Positions 45,311 through 55,016 of a stretch of 64,000 nt of DNA are shown piece after piece. This DNA comes from Paraneptunicella aestuarii (GTDB taxonomy: Bacteria > Pseudomonadota > Gammaproteobacteria > Enterobacterales > Alteromonadaceae), in assembly GCF_019900845.1 (NCBI RefSeq), contig NZ_CP074570.1:3534001-3598000 (forward strand). The letters run 5' to 3'. The notes below the pieces were generated by a model. That model worked only from the letters and a program-made list of their open reading frames with translations. It was not told the DNA's origin and ran no database searches. A program made the position numbers and the translations under genes. Every line of letters begins with the position of its first letter. The stretch's first letter is position 1.

Positions 45311-46404
45311 CACAACAGCCTAATGACAACGATTTCATCAATGAGTTAAGCGCCGTACATGTACGCGACTTACAGCCCTATGAATCTGCGCGTCGTTTAT
45401 TTTCCGGCGGTCAATACTGGCTTAATGCCAACGAATCGCCGTTTGCCAACGAATATCAAATAGACAGTGATCATTTCAATCGTTACCCCGATTGCCAGCC
45501 GCCCAAAGTGATTTCAGCCTACGCCAAATACGCAGGCGTGGATGCCAAATCGGTATTGGTTAGCCGTGGAGCCGATGAAGGTATTGAGTTACTCGTGCGC
45601 GCTTTTTGTAATTCAGGAACGGACAGCATTCTGATTTGCCCGCCTACTTACGGTATGTACGCCATCAGCGCCAATACCTTTAATGTGCAGGTACAAAAAG
45701 CACCATTGCTGGATGACTTCTCACTGGACTTAGAAGCCTTAACCGCTGTGGCAAATAGCGAGAAGCCGCCAAAACTGGTGTTTGTTTGCTCCCCAAACAA
45801 CCCAACGGGCAACCGTGTTGCGCAAAGCCAATTGCAACAGGTATTGGCGTTGTTCGCCGGTAAATCGCTGGTGGTGGTGGACGAAGCCTATATTGAGTTT
45901 GATATTGAGCACAGCTGGGCATCGCAAATTCAAGAATACAATCATCTTGTGGTACTGCGCACTTTGTCGAAAGCTTTTGCGCTGGCAGGTATCCGTTGCG
46001 GTTTTTTGCTTGCTCAACCCGAAATTATTCACGTATTGCTGAAGGTGATTGCCCCCTACCCGGTTTCAGACCCCGTTGCGCAAATCGCCGCGCAAGCCTT
46101 ATCCGAAGAGGGCGTTCAGCGTATGAAAAATCAGGTAAGCCAATTGCAAGAACAGCAAGAAGTCCTATTAAAGCAATGTCAGCAGTTTCCGGGTTGGCAA
46201 TGGTTAGGCGACAAATGCGCTAATTTCTTGCTATTCCGTGTGCCAGAAAAACAAGCTGTGATGGATTATCTGGTGGCTAATGGCGTGCTCATTCGCGATC
46301 AATCCAAACAAGTGAACCTGCAAGGCTGCTTGCGTATCAGTATTGGTAATGAAGCGGAAAATGCGCATTTGTTATCCCTGATTCAACAATTTTATGCCCG
46401 TTAA
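45307..46404 (+). CDS. hisC: Histidinol-phosphate aminotransferase
   Basis: 365 residues, class I/II PLP aminotransferase. PLP lysine in RTLSKAFALAGIRCGF, with VCSPNNPTGNRV and VVDEAYIEF as family motifs. Starts inside the hisD stop codon. Confidence 0.98.
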   Translation: MTQQPNDNDFINELSAVHVRDLQPYESARRLFSGGQYWLNANESPFANEYQIDSDHFNRYPDCQPPKVISAYAKYAGVDAKSVLVSRGADEGIELLVRAFCNSGTDSILICPPTYGMYAISANTFNVQVQKAPLLDDFSLDLEALTAVANSEKPPKLVFVCSPNNPTGNRVAQSQLQQVLALFAGKSLVVVDEAYIEFDIEHSWASQIQEYNHLVVLRTLSKAFALAGIRCGFLLAQPEIIHVLLKVIAPYPVSDPVAQIAAQALSEEGVQRMKNQVSQLQEQQEVLLKQCQQFPGWQWLGDKCANFLLFRVPEKQAVMDYLVANGVLIRDQSKQVNLQGCLRISIGNEAENAHLLSLIQQFYAR

Positions 46405-46453
46405 GTTCGATGCAGAGCCTCTGCCTCTAATAGAAAAAAGATAGAGAAAACAC

Positions 46454-47533
46454 ATGACAAATGCTCAACCCAAACCCATTTTGTTTATCGACCGTGACGG
46501 CACGCTGGTAGAAGAACCGCCAATAGATAAACAACTGGATACACTGGAAAAACTGGTCTTTGAACCTATGGTGATCCCGGTACTGACTCGCTTACAACAA
46601 GCCGGATTCCAACTGGTGATGGTGTCGAATCAGGACGGCCTTGGCACTGACAGCTTTCCTCAAGCTGATTTTGACCTGCCCCACGACAAGATGATGCATA
46701 TCTTTAACAGCCAGGGCGTAACTTTTGATGATGTTCTGATTTGCCCTCATTTCCCGGAAGACAACTGTAGTTGCCGCAAACCCAAGCTGGGATTGGTAAA
46801 AGATTACCTGCAACAAGGCAAAGTCGACTTCACCCGCTCGTTTGTGATTGGCGATAGAGAAACCGACATTCAGCTAGCTGAAAATATGGGTATCACAGGC
46901 ATTCGCTACGATCGCACCAACAACAACTGGCTGGCGATTGAAGAGTCATTGAAAGAAGGTCAACGCGCAGCAACCGTTGTGCGTAAAACCTCGGAAACCG
47001 ATATCACGGTAACGGTAGAGCTGGATCGTAGCGCTAAAGCCGACATTGCAACCGGGTTGGGTTTCTTTGACCATATGCTGGATCAAATTGCCACCCACGG
47101 CGGCTTCTATATGAATGTTCAGGTCACTGGCGATTTGCACATCGACGATCACCACTCAGTGGAAGATACCGCTCTTGCCTTGGGCGAAGCATTGCGCAAA
47201 GCCTTGGGCAATAAACGCGGTATTGGTCGTTTTGGTTTTGCCTTGCCTATGGATGAATGTCGCGCCGAATGTATTCTGGATATTTCCGCCCGTCCTTATC
47301 TGAAATTCGATGCAGAATTTACTCAGGAACGTGTCGGTGAAATGTCCACCCAAATGGTGTCACACTTCTTCCGCTCCTTGTCTGACAGCATGGGCATATC
47401 GCTGCACTTGAGCACCACCGAAGGCAACGCTCACCATCAGGTAGAAAGCCTGTTTAAAGTGTTTGGGCGTGCATTACGCCAAGCCATCACCAAGCAAGGC
47501 GATGAACTTCCCAGCAGCAAGGGAGCACTGTAA
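46454..47533 (+). CDS. hisB: Bifunctional histidinol-phosphatase / imidazoleglycerol-phosphate dehydratase
   Basis: 359 residues, the two-domain HisNB of gammaproteobacteria. N-terminal HAD phosphatase ([14 protein letters not shown], zinc-loop cysteines [14 protein letters not shown]) and C-terminal dehydratase ([35 protein letters not shown], the metal-binding HxxEN-like repeats). The fusion is typical of enteric, Vibrio and Alteromonadales lineages. Confidence 0.98.
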   Translation: MTNAQPKPILFIDRDGTLVEEPPIDKQLDTLEKLVFEPMVIPVLTRLQQAGFQLVMVSNQDGLGTDSFPQADFDLPHDKMMHIFNSQGVTFDDVLICPHFPEDNCSCRKPKLGLVKDYLQQGKVDFTRSFVIGDRETDIQLAENMGITGIRYDRTNNNWLAIEESLKEGQRAATVVRKTSETDITVTVELDRSAKADIATGLGFFDHMLDQIATHGGFYMNVQVTGDLHIDDHHSVEDTALALGEALRKALGNKRGIGRFGFALPMDECRAECILDISARPYLKFDAEFTQERVGEMSTQMVSHFFRSLSDSMGISLHLSTTEGNAHHQVESLFKVFGRALRQAITKQGDELPSSKGAL

Positions 47534-47535
47534 AC

Positions 47536-48168
47536 ATGAGCGTGAATAAAATCACGGGAACTAAGCAAGTTGTGATGATCGACACATCCTGCGCCAACGT
47601 GTCATCACTGAAATTTGCCATAGAACGCTTGGGCTATGAAGTGCTGGTGAGTGCCGACATTAGCGTTATCAACTCCGCGGAAAAAGTGCTATTGCCCGGA
47701 GTTGGTTCCGCCGCCGCTGCCATGCAACAGATTCAGCAAAAAGGCTTGTTAGACTGTATTCGAGGGTTAACACAGCCAGTTTTAGGCATTTGCCTGGGAA
47801 TGCAGTTACTCACCAATCGCTCAGAAGAAGCCAACGCCACGGCGGATTACATTGAATGCCTGGGCTTGGTCGATACCGAAGTGAATGCCATGAAATCCGA
47901 CACCTTACGCTTGCCCCATATGGGTTGGAATCAGGTCAAGGTAGAACGCGATACGCCGCTTTTTCATGGTATCGACGACAACAGCTATTTCTATTTTGTG
48001 CATGGCTACTGCGTACCAAAAGGCGAACACACATTGGCTTCATGCGATTACACCAAGCCTTTTTCGGCAGCCATTCAAAATGGCAATTTCATGGGCGTGC
48101 AATTTCATCCGGAACGCTCTAGCGAAGCCGGAGCCCAATTACTCAGAAACTTTGTTGAACTGGTATAA
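47536..48168 (+). CDS. hisH: Imidazole glycerol phosphate synthase, glutaminase subunit
   Basis: 210 residues, class I glutamine amidotransferase. Nucleophile in GICLGMQLL, His and Glu in QFHPERS. Feeds ammonia to HisF. Two bases after hisB. Confidence 0.97.
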   Translation: MSVNKITGTKQVVMIDTSCANVSSLKFAIERLGYEVLVSADISVINSAEKVLLPGVGSAAAAMQQIQQKGLLDCIRGLTQPVLGICLGMQLLTNRSEEANATADYIECLGLVDTEVNAMKSDTLRLPHMGWNQVKVERDTPLFHGIDDNSYFYFVHGYCVPKGEHTLASCDYTKPFSAAIQNGNFMGVQFHPERSSEAGAQLLRNFVELV

Positions 48169-48936
<768 letters not shown>

Positions 48937-49725
48937 ATGTTAGCAAAACGCATTATTCCTTGCCTGGATGTTCGCGATGGCAAAGTGGTTAAGGGCGTGC
49001 AATTCCGCAACCACGAAATCATTGGTGATATCGTGCCACTTGCCGAGCAGTACGCGAAAGCCGGAGCCGATGAGCTGGTGTTTTACGATATTACCGCTTC
49101 CAGCGATCAACGCGTTGTGGATAAAAGCTGGGTAAGCCGTATTGCTCAGGTGATCGACATTCCCTTTTGTGTTGCTGGTGGTATTAAGTCCGTCGAAGAC
49201 GCGCGTATTATTCTGGAAATGGGTGCGGACAAGATTTCCGTCAATTCACCCGCCCTTGCCAACCCTGACTTGATTAACCAGTTGCATGACCGTTTTGGTC
49301 AGCAATGCGTGGTGATCGGTATCGACAGCTACTTCAATGCTGACACCGGAAAGTATGAAGTTTATCAATTCACGGGCGATGAAAAGCGCACCCAGCAAAC
49401 AGGCTGGGAAACCGCGGATTGGGTGAAAGAAGTGCAATCCCGAGGTGCGGGCGAAATCGTACTGAATTGCATGAATCAGGATGGCGTGCGCAAAGGCTAT
49501 GACATTGAACAATTGCGCTTGATCCGCTCTAACTGCCGTGTGCCGTTAATTGCTTCTGGCGGTGCAGGTGAAATGCAACACTTTGCCGATGTACTTTCAC
49601 CTATGAGCGAGGGTGGAGCTGATGTCGACGGTGCATTAGCGGCATCGGTATTCCACAAAGGCATTATCGCCATTCCTGAACTGAAAACCTTTTTACGCCA
49701 ACAACAGATTGAAATCAGACCATGA
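48937..49725 (+). CDS. hisF: Imidazole glycerol phosphate synthase, cyclase subunit
   Basis: 262 residues, (beta/alpha)8 barrel. [20 protein letters not shown] and [10 protein letters not shown], with the C-terminal [16 protein letters not shown]. Works with HisH. Overlaps hisI by four bases. Confidence 0.98.
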   Translation: MLAKRIIPCLDVRDGKVVKGVQFRNHEIIGDIVPLAEQYAKAGADELVFYDITASSDQRVVDKSWVSRIAQVIDIPFCVAGGIKSVEDARIILEMGADKISVNSPALANPDLINQLHDRFGQQCVVIGIDSYFNADTGKYEVYQFTGDEKRTQQTGWETADWVKEVQSRGAGEIVLNCMNQDGVRKGYDIEQLRLIRSNCRVPLIASGGAGEMQHFADVLSPMSEGGADVDGALAASVFHKGIIAIPELKTFLRQQQIEIRP

Positions 49726-50339
49726 TTATTACTAAAGAAAACCTGTCGCAACTGGCTTGGGACAAAGTCGACAACCTCATTCCCTGCATAGTGCAGGACA
49801 TTCACACCGGGGTTGTTCAAATGCTGGGCTATATGAACCAGGAGGCGCTGGAACAAACACTGGATTCAGGCAAAGTCACCTTTTTCAGCCGCACCAAACA
49901 ACGTTTATGGATGAAAGGTGAAAGCAGCAACAATACCCTCGATTTACATCAAATCAGTACCGACTGCGATAAAGACACCTTACTGGCATTAGTCACGCCC
50001 AATGGCCCAACCTGCCACCTGGGAACAAACAGTTGCTGGAATGATGAAGGCGATCCTGAGCTAGCCTTTTTAGGCAAGTTGAATCGCTTATTGGGTGAAC
50101 GTAAAAATGCCGATCCTGAGAGCAGCTATACCGCAAAACTCTACGCCAAAGGCATAAAACGCATCGCGCAGAAAGTGGGTGAGGAAGGCGTTGAAACGGC
50201 ACTAGCTGCCACGGTTCACGACAAGGAAGAACTCAAGAATGAATCTGCGGATTTGCTTTATCACTTGTTAGTGTTGCTACACGCCAGCGACGTGAAATTT
50301 GAAGATGTGATTGGGTTGCTAAAAGAAAGACACAAGTAG
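49722..50339 (+). CDS. hisI: Bifunctional phosphoribosyl-AMP cyclohydrolase / phosphoribosyl-ATP pyrophosphatase
   Basis: 205 residues, HisIE fusion. The N-terminal cyclohydrolase domain has [14 protein letters not shown] and zinc cysteines (DCDKDT, TCHLG, NSCW); the C-terminal pyrophosphatase domain has [29 protein letters not shown]. Last gene of the his operon. Confidence 0.97.
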   Translation: MIITKENLSQLAWDKVDNLIPCIVQDIHTGVVQMLGYMNQEALEQTLDSGKVTFFSRTKQRLWMKGESSNNTLDLHQISTDCDKDTLLALVTPNGPTCHLGTNSCWNDEGDPELAFLGKLNRLLGERKNADPESSYTAKLYAKGIKRIAQKVGEEGVETALAATVHDKEELKNESADLLYHLLVLLHASDVKFEDVIGLLKERHK

Positions 50340-50368
50340 CCCTGAAAGCTTTTTCCAAGCTATGATCA

Positions 50369-50400
50369 AAAAAAACCGCGATAGTCAAAGACTATCGCGG
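50369..50400 (-). terminator. Strong hairpin with U tract on the minus strand
   Basis: CCGCGATAGT (50376-50385) and ACTATCGCGG (50391-50400), loop CAAAG. On the minus strand the stem is followed by seven U (50369-50375); on the plus strand, the direction of the his operon, no U tract follows. It could still end or stabilise the his mRNA, but its best orientation is leftward. Confidence 0.65.
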
Positions 50401-50746
50401 CTGACAATATAGATTGTTAACAATTCATAAATTCAAATGGTTAACAGGAACTAACAACACAACGAGAAATTCAAATCAGGGAGATTTGATGGTTGTAATT
50501 TACTCCATAGTTATTTCTAAATTATGACACTCACAAATTTTTTATAGCATCTACTTATAAAAAATAATGAGAGTCATATTTCTACCTCGATTCCCCTTTT
50601 CATCAATAATGTCCTAAACACTTCTATTTTTTAGAAGTATTTAGACAAATTAACGCGATTTTAATTTCATTCGTTCGATGTATCATTAAGCCTCGTCAGC
50701 ATCCCCAAAGCAGTATGAAGTAAGGTAGTTTGAAGTATGGTGGAAT
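50401..50746. promoter_or_regulatory. Intergenic region between his operon and yceJ-like gene
   Basis: 346 AT-rich bases. Should hold the yceJ promoter. Since a minus-strand terminator bounds its left end and no minus-strand gene lies to the right for over 2 kb, a leftward small RNA is possible. A minus-strand -10-like TATAAA lies in the AT-rich stretch near 50545; nothing more specific seen. Confidence 0.3.
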
Positions 50747-51307
50747 ATGATTAAAAACAGTGCATATAGTTACGGTTGGATTTCTATCATCTTGCACTGG
50801 GTATCAGCATTAACAATTGTCAGCTTATTTGCGCTTGGCTTATGGATGGATGGCCTGGATTATTACAGTGAGTGGTATCAAACCGCCCCTCACTGGCATA
50901 AAAGTACAGGTATTTTACTTGCAGGATTAACGCTATTTCGTATGTTGTGGATATTTTCAGGAAAGCGTCCTAATCCTCACGGCAGCCCATTATTGAGCAA
51001 AATTGCAAGACTAACCCATATTGCTCTATACCTCATTCTGTTCGCCATATTTATATCTGGCTACCTTATTTCCACAGCGGACAACCGTGATATTGAGGTA
51101 TTCAATTGGTTTAGTGTCCCAAGCTTTGGCAGTTGGTTTGACAATCAGGAAGATGTCGCTGGTGAAGTACACGAATTACTCGCTTTTGGGCTTATTGGAT
51201 TAGCAATATTTCATGCAGCAGCAGCGCTAAAACACCATTTTCTGGATCGAGACAATACGCTCACCAGAATGCTCAAGCCCAAAAGTAACAAACCCGGTTT
51301 TAAATAA
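50747..51307 (+). CDS. Cytochrome b561-family protein (YceJ-like)
   Basis: 186 residues with four membrane segments and paired heme-ligand histidines (ILHWVSA, WHKSTG, LTHIALY, VHELLAFGLI and FHAAAALKHH), as in di-heme cytochrome b561 quinol oxidases of the inner membrane. It is 28 bases upstream of the yceI-like gene, an arrangement also found in E. coli. Confidence 0.92.
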   Translation: MIKNSAYSYGWISIILHWVSALTIVSLFALGLWMDGLDYYSEWYQTAPHWHKSTGILLAGLTLFRMLWIFSGKRPNPHGSPLLSKIARLTHIALYLILFAIFISGYLISTADNRDIEVFNWFSVPSFGSWFDNQEDVAGEVHELLAFGLIGLAIFHAAAALKHHFLDRDNTLTRMLKPKSNKPGFK

Positions 51308-51335
51308 TTTATGACAAACAATTTTTAGGATTTTT

Positions 51336-51911
51336 ATGAAAAAAATATTAACCCTCACAACCCTTTTAAGCCTATCGACATTGTTTAGCAGCACAACACA
51401 AGCTGCTGACTATATTATTGATACCCAGGGTGCTCACGCCTTTGTGAATTTTAAAATCAGCCACCTTGGCTTTTCCTGGGTTACAGGACGTTTCAACACT
51501 TTTGATGGTACTTTTAGTTATGATGCAGAAAAACCAAACGAAGCCAGCATCGTAGTGAACCTCGACACCACCAGCTTCGATTCGAATCATGCACTACGCG
51601 ACAAGCATATTAAAGACGCAAAGTACTTAAATGTTGAAAAATACCCAACTGCGAAGTTTCAAAGTACCAGCATCACCGACAAAGGTAACGGTAAGCTGGC
51701 CGTTAAAGGTAATTTGACCCTGCACGGTGTTACCAAAGAAATCATGATTGATGCTGAGAAAATTGGTGAAGGCAAAGACCCTTGGGGCGGCTATCGTGCA
51801 GGTTTTTCCGGCACAACCAGCATAAAACTCAGTGACTACGGCATTAAACAGCCGGGTCCAGACTCAACGCATGCGGAACTGGAACTTCATGTAGAAGGCA
51901 TCCGCAAATAA
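51336..51911 (+). CDS. yceI: YceI-family periplasmic isoprenoid-binding protein
   Basis: 191 residues. Signal peptide MKKILTLTTLLSLSTLFSS with cleavage after TQA. The mature lipocalin-like barrel has AHAFVNFKISHLGFSWVTGRFNTFDGTF and NLTLHGVTKEI, typical of YceI, which binds a polyisoprenoid. Forms an operon with the cytochrome b561 gene and ends at a strong terminator. Confidence 0.94.
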   Translation: MKKILTLTTLLSLSTLFSSTTQAADYIIDTQGAHAFVNFKISHLGFSWVTGRFNTFDGTFSYDAEKPNEASIVVNLDTTSFDSNHALRDKHIKDAKYLNVEKYPTAKFQSTSITDKGNGKLAVKGNLTLHGVTKEIMIDAEKIGEGKDPWGGYRAGFSGTTSIKLSDYGIKQPGPDSTHAELELHVEGIRK

Positions 51912-51984
51912 GGCTCATGCCTAAACACAGTTACTCGTAGCAATAGCTTGTCATCGTTCCTAAAAGCAGAAACAAGCGACTCTT

Positions 51985-52014
51985 CTCGCACCATCCTCGT
52001 GGTGCGAGTTTTTT
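51985..52014 (+). terminator. Intrinsic terminator after yceI
   Basis: CTCGCACCA and TGGTGCGAG pair perfectly (9 bp, loop TCCTCG), followed by TTTTTT. Confidence 0.9.
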
Positions 52015-52163
52015 CCTACTCCCCCGCCCCGCAATCCCTTCTTTCACCTGAGTTAATTTAAACATAGGCAACCGTGGTTATAGACAATTCCACCGAGTAA
52101 AAGCATCTCTACTCCTTCAGATTAAATAGCTCCCGATCATGGGGAATTGAAGAGGTATTAGAT

Positions 52164-52673
52164 ATGTTTGACTTAGATATTGGAAAGCGACTGGATAAAA
52201 TCAAAGACGCAACCAAAGGTTTTAACTTCAAGGATCGTCCCGACCTGAAAAAACTTGTTTTGGATAGAAACAAGCAAATTCTTGATGGTATCAGACAGTC
52301 CAAAGGCGATAGAGCCATTCTGTCGGAAGACTCCTACGATGTGGAAGGCTTGCTCAACTGCAACTCACTCGCACTCTATAGCTCGGTAAAGCTCACTTTG
52401 GCTTACAACCATAGTTTAAAAATCATCAACTTTGATGGTAACGCTTATGGTTTAGGCTTGGGTAAGTTTGTAGCTGGCGCAGTTGGCATTTTCAATTATC
52501 CGATTGATGATCTTGCCGGTAAATGCAGCTTTAACATCGTCGGCGGCGGTGAGGATATTGGCGGATTTGAGCTTACTTTCTGGAATGACGATACCTATAT
52601 GGGATTCATTATTGCAGCAGGTATAGCTGAAGGCGCAGTAGCAATGGCAGGTTCTGGAAGCTGGTCGGTATAA
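52164..52673 (+). CDS. Protein resembling the Vap (virulence-associated protein) family of Rhodococcus equi
   Basis: 169 residues, no signal peptide. The C-terminal 110 residues read like the Vap beta-barrel: KIINFDGNAYGLGLGKF, then GIFNYPIDDLAGKCSFN, then GGFELTFWNDDTYMGFIIAAGIAEG and a final GSGSW, in the same order and spacing as VapA (FDGDAGGLTLPG, FNALGPYLNINFF, GSGSWH-type end, recalled from memory). The N-terminal 55 residues are charged and helical. Known Vap proteins are secreted and act in phagosomes; here the export signal is absent, so the role may differ. Hypothesis based on motif order, to be tested by profile search. Confidence 0.6.
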   Translation: MFDLDIGKRLDKIKDATKGFNFKDRPDLKKLVLDRNKQILDGIRQSKGDRAILSEDSYDVEGLLNCNSLALYSSVKLTLAYNHSLKIINFDGNAYGLGLGKFVAGAVGIFNYPIDDLAGKCSFNIVGGGEDIGGFELTFWNDDTYMGFIIAAGIAEGAVAMAGSGSWSV

Positions 52674-52697
52674 CGACGTCGAGTCACAATAATTGGT

Positions 52698-52725
52698 TTA
52701 AAGAGCACCAATTCGTGCTCTTTAA
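52698..52725. terminator. Shared terminator hairpin
   Basis: TTAAAGAGCAC and GTGCTCTTTAA, 11-bp perfect stem with loop CAATTC, between the convergent Vap-like and SDR genes. Confidence 0.75.
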
Positions 52726-52738
52726 TCCATAAAAACAT

Positions 52739-53518
52739 TCACCCTTTTGGACTGCTGATCATCCGCACAACGGCTGTCGCGATACGACGAGGCGTAAATC
52801 GGATAGACTGCGCCATTAGCCAGTTCATTGCGCCATGAATCGCCACACGCTTTCCTTTCATCATGGCGTTAAAGCCATACTCTGCTACTTGTTCCGAAGT
52901 AGGCATCGGCAGCATTTTAACAAGACCCGATTTATTCATCTCAGCCGCATCCTGAAAGCCAGAGGCGGTAGGGCCTGGACACAAAGCAGTAACCGTCACG
53001 CCCGTTCCCTGTAGTTCGTTAGCAATCGCTTCCGAGAAAGACAACACGTAAGCTTTCGTCGCATAGTACACCGACATATAAGGCCCTGGCATAAAAGATG
53101 CCGTAGAAGCGACATTCAGTATTTTGCCATTGCCACGGGCTTTCATCGCAGGTAGCAAACGGTGTGTTAACTCGGTCAAAGCCACCATGTTCAGCATCAT
53201 CATCTGCTTTTGTTTCGCCAAATCGGAATCAACAAAAAAGCCAAAGTCACCAAAACCGGCATTGTTGATCAGGTAGTCAACCTGGCAATTAAGCTTGTCC
53301 AGCTCATCCACCAGCTTTTGTACGCCGTCAACAGCCGATAAATCACTCGTTATCACATGACATTGCACACCATACTGACTGACTAATCGCTCCGATAGTG
53401 CTTGTAGCTTATCTTCTGAACGAGCGGTCAGTACCAGATCTATTTTGTGTTTAGCGCACTGTTCCGCTAAACATTCGCCGATACCACTGCTCGCCCCTGT
53501 GATTAATGCTGTTGTCAT
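52739..53518 (-). CDS. Short-chain dehydrogenase/reductase
   Basis: 259 residues, classical SDR. Cofactor motif TGASSGIG (7-14), NNAG, and catalytic Ser-Tyr-Lys in ASTASFMPGPYMSVYYATKAY. C-terminus resembles the YqjQ/DltE-like branch with unknown substrate. The ATG at 53518 with AGAGA upstream was chosen over a start 10 codons earlier. Confidence 0.92.
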   Translation of the reverse strand: MTTALITGASSGIGECLAEQCAKHKIDLVLTARSEDKLQALSERLVSQYGVQCHVITSDLSAVDGVQKLVDELDKLNCQVDYLINNAGFGDFGFFVDSDLAKQKQMMMLNMVALTELTHRLLPAMKARGNGKILNVASTASFMPGPYMSVYYATKAYVLSFSEAIANELQGTGVTVTALCPGPTASGFQDAAEMNKSGLVKMLPMPTSEQVAEYGFNAMMKGKRVAIHGAMNWLMAQSIRFTPRRIATAVVRMISSPKG

Positions 53519-53641
53519 GATGGATTCTCTTTGAAAGTTGGAAGCCAATAGTAAGCAATTAATGCCTGTGAAACCATCTCAAAAAGCATCTTCAATAAAC
53601 CACCACAAAAAAAATAAAACATTTTTGTTTTACATTTTTTT

Positions 53642-53705
53642 TGTTTTAAACTAAATTTATTTTAAACTAAGCCTGTTTTAAACCGTGCCTGTTTTAAAAA
53701 TTCAC
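53642..53705. repeat. 16-bp tandem repeats x4 upstream of NTPase operon
   Basis: Units at 53642, 53658, 53674 and 53690 share T(G/A)TTTTAAAC with variable six-base tails (TAAATT, TAAGCC, CGTGCC). They end 34 bases before the start codon of the NTPase gene, at the expected promoter and operator position, and are embedded in AT-rich DNA. Confidence 0.8.
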
Positions 53706-53739
53706 TAATGACGAAACAAATATAAGGAAGTAGTAACTC

Positions 53740-54924
53740 ATGATCCAAACACAGAGAATAAGAATTTCAATAGGAAGCCCGGCAGAAGGAAATAACTTCT
53801 ACGGTAGAGAGCAAGAACAAACGGAAATATGGGAAAAAACCGGAGCCGACAACTTGCTAATGCTGGCACCAAGGCGAATCGGAAAAACGTCGTTATTAAA
53901 ACGACTGCGCGACACGGCTCATGCCCAGAATGCTTCGGTGTACTATTGCAGTTTTGCAGATTGCATAGAGGAAGAAGCTTGCATTGATCACTTATATCGC
54001 ACCTTGAATCTGCCAAATTGGAAAAAGCATGTTCAACGTTTCAGCAGCACACTAAAACAAATTACCAAAGTGAACACCAATGGCATCGAGCTTGGCAGCG
54101 GTCAAAAGAAAGATTGGCAAGCGACAGCGCAACACTTTTCAGCTCAGGTAGACAATCTGGATAACGGCGGCAAGCGCATTATTGTTTGTGTCGATGAGCT
54201 TCCTATTTTCATTCTGGCATTACTTAAACAAGAAAATGGCAAAGAAAGGGTTAGGCACTTTTTGAACTGGTTTCGTTCTCTTCGCCAGGCTTATAACCAT
54301 AAAATCAAATGGATTTTAGCGGGCTCCATTGGCCTGGATACCATCACCGCCAGGCACAATATGGGAGACACCATCAATGATCTGGTTTCCTTTCCGTTAG
54401 GCGAATTTCCCGAGCATATCGCCAGCGAATTTGTGAAGGCATTGCTCACCAGTTACAACAAAGTCATCTCCGATGAGGTTAACCAATACCTCCTGTCAAA
54501 AATAGGTTGGAAAATCCCCTACTACTTACAGTTATTGGTTGAACACATCAAAAAACTGAACACCTCTGGAGCGGTGACTATTGAAGATGTTAATCAGGCA
54601 TTTGTCGAGTTACTCAAACCCGCGAACCGAAATTATTTTGATTACTGGCATCAGCGTTTAAATGAACAATTAGGGCCACCAGACAATCAACACGCCGTAC
54701 TCCTGCTAAATCACATTAGCCGATCAGCAAACGGCGTACAAAAAGCCACACTAAAACAGGCTCTGGAACACAAAACAGGTAAGCTGACACAGGAAGACAA
54801 TTTACTCCGATACCTGCTGGATATGCTGGAAAACGACGGTTACATCATAGAAAGCAATGGTCGTTATCAGTTCAGGTTGTCATTGCTGGGTGAATATTGG
54901 AAAAACCGCTACGCCCAAGAGTAA
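53740..54924 (+). CDS. AAA-type NTPase (archaeal-ATPase-like)
   Basis: 394 residues. FYGREQEQ lead-in, Walker A APRRIGKTS (43-51), Walker B RIIVCVDELP (146-155), and a C-terminal winged-helix-like region (LLRYLLDMLENDGYIIESNGRYQFRLSLLGEYWKNRY). This layout matches PF01637-type ATPases, relatives of STAND NTPases. No membrane segment or nuclease motif. Downstream is a second NTPase with repeats on the same strand, so they are probably one operon. Tandem 16-bp repeats precede it. Confidence 0.75.
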   Translation: MIQTQRIRISIGSPAEGNNFYGREQEQTEIWEKTGADNLLMLAPRRIGKTSLLKRLRDTAHAQNASVYYCSFADCIEEEACIDHLYRTLNLPNWKKHVQRFSSTLKQITKVNTNGIELGSGQKKDWQATAQHFSAQVDNLDNGGKRIIVCVDELPIFILALLKQENGKERVRHFLNWFRSLRQAYNHKIKWILAGSIGLDTITARHNMGDTINDLVSFPLGEFPEHIASEFVKALLTSYNKVISDEVNQYLLSKIGWKIPYYLQLLVEHIKKLNTSGAVTIEDVNQAFVELLKPANRNYFDYWHQRLNEQLGPPDNQHAVLLLNHISRSANGVQKATLKQALEHKTGKLTQEDNLLRYLLDMLENDGYIIESNGRYQFRLSLLGEYWKNRYAQE

Positions 54925-55016
54925 AAGATGAGTGCAAGAGCAGCGAAAGAAGAATGAAACGCTCGATAAACAATCAAGCAAAAATCAAGAAAGAATTGGT
55001 AAAAAAGGTCACCCCC

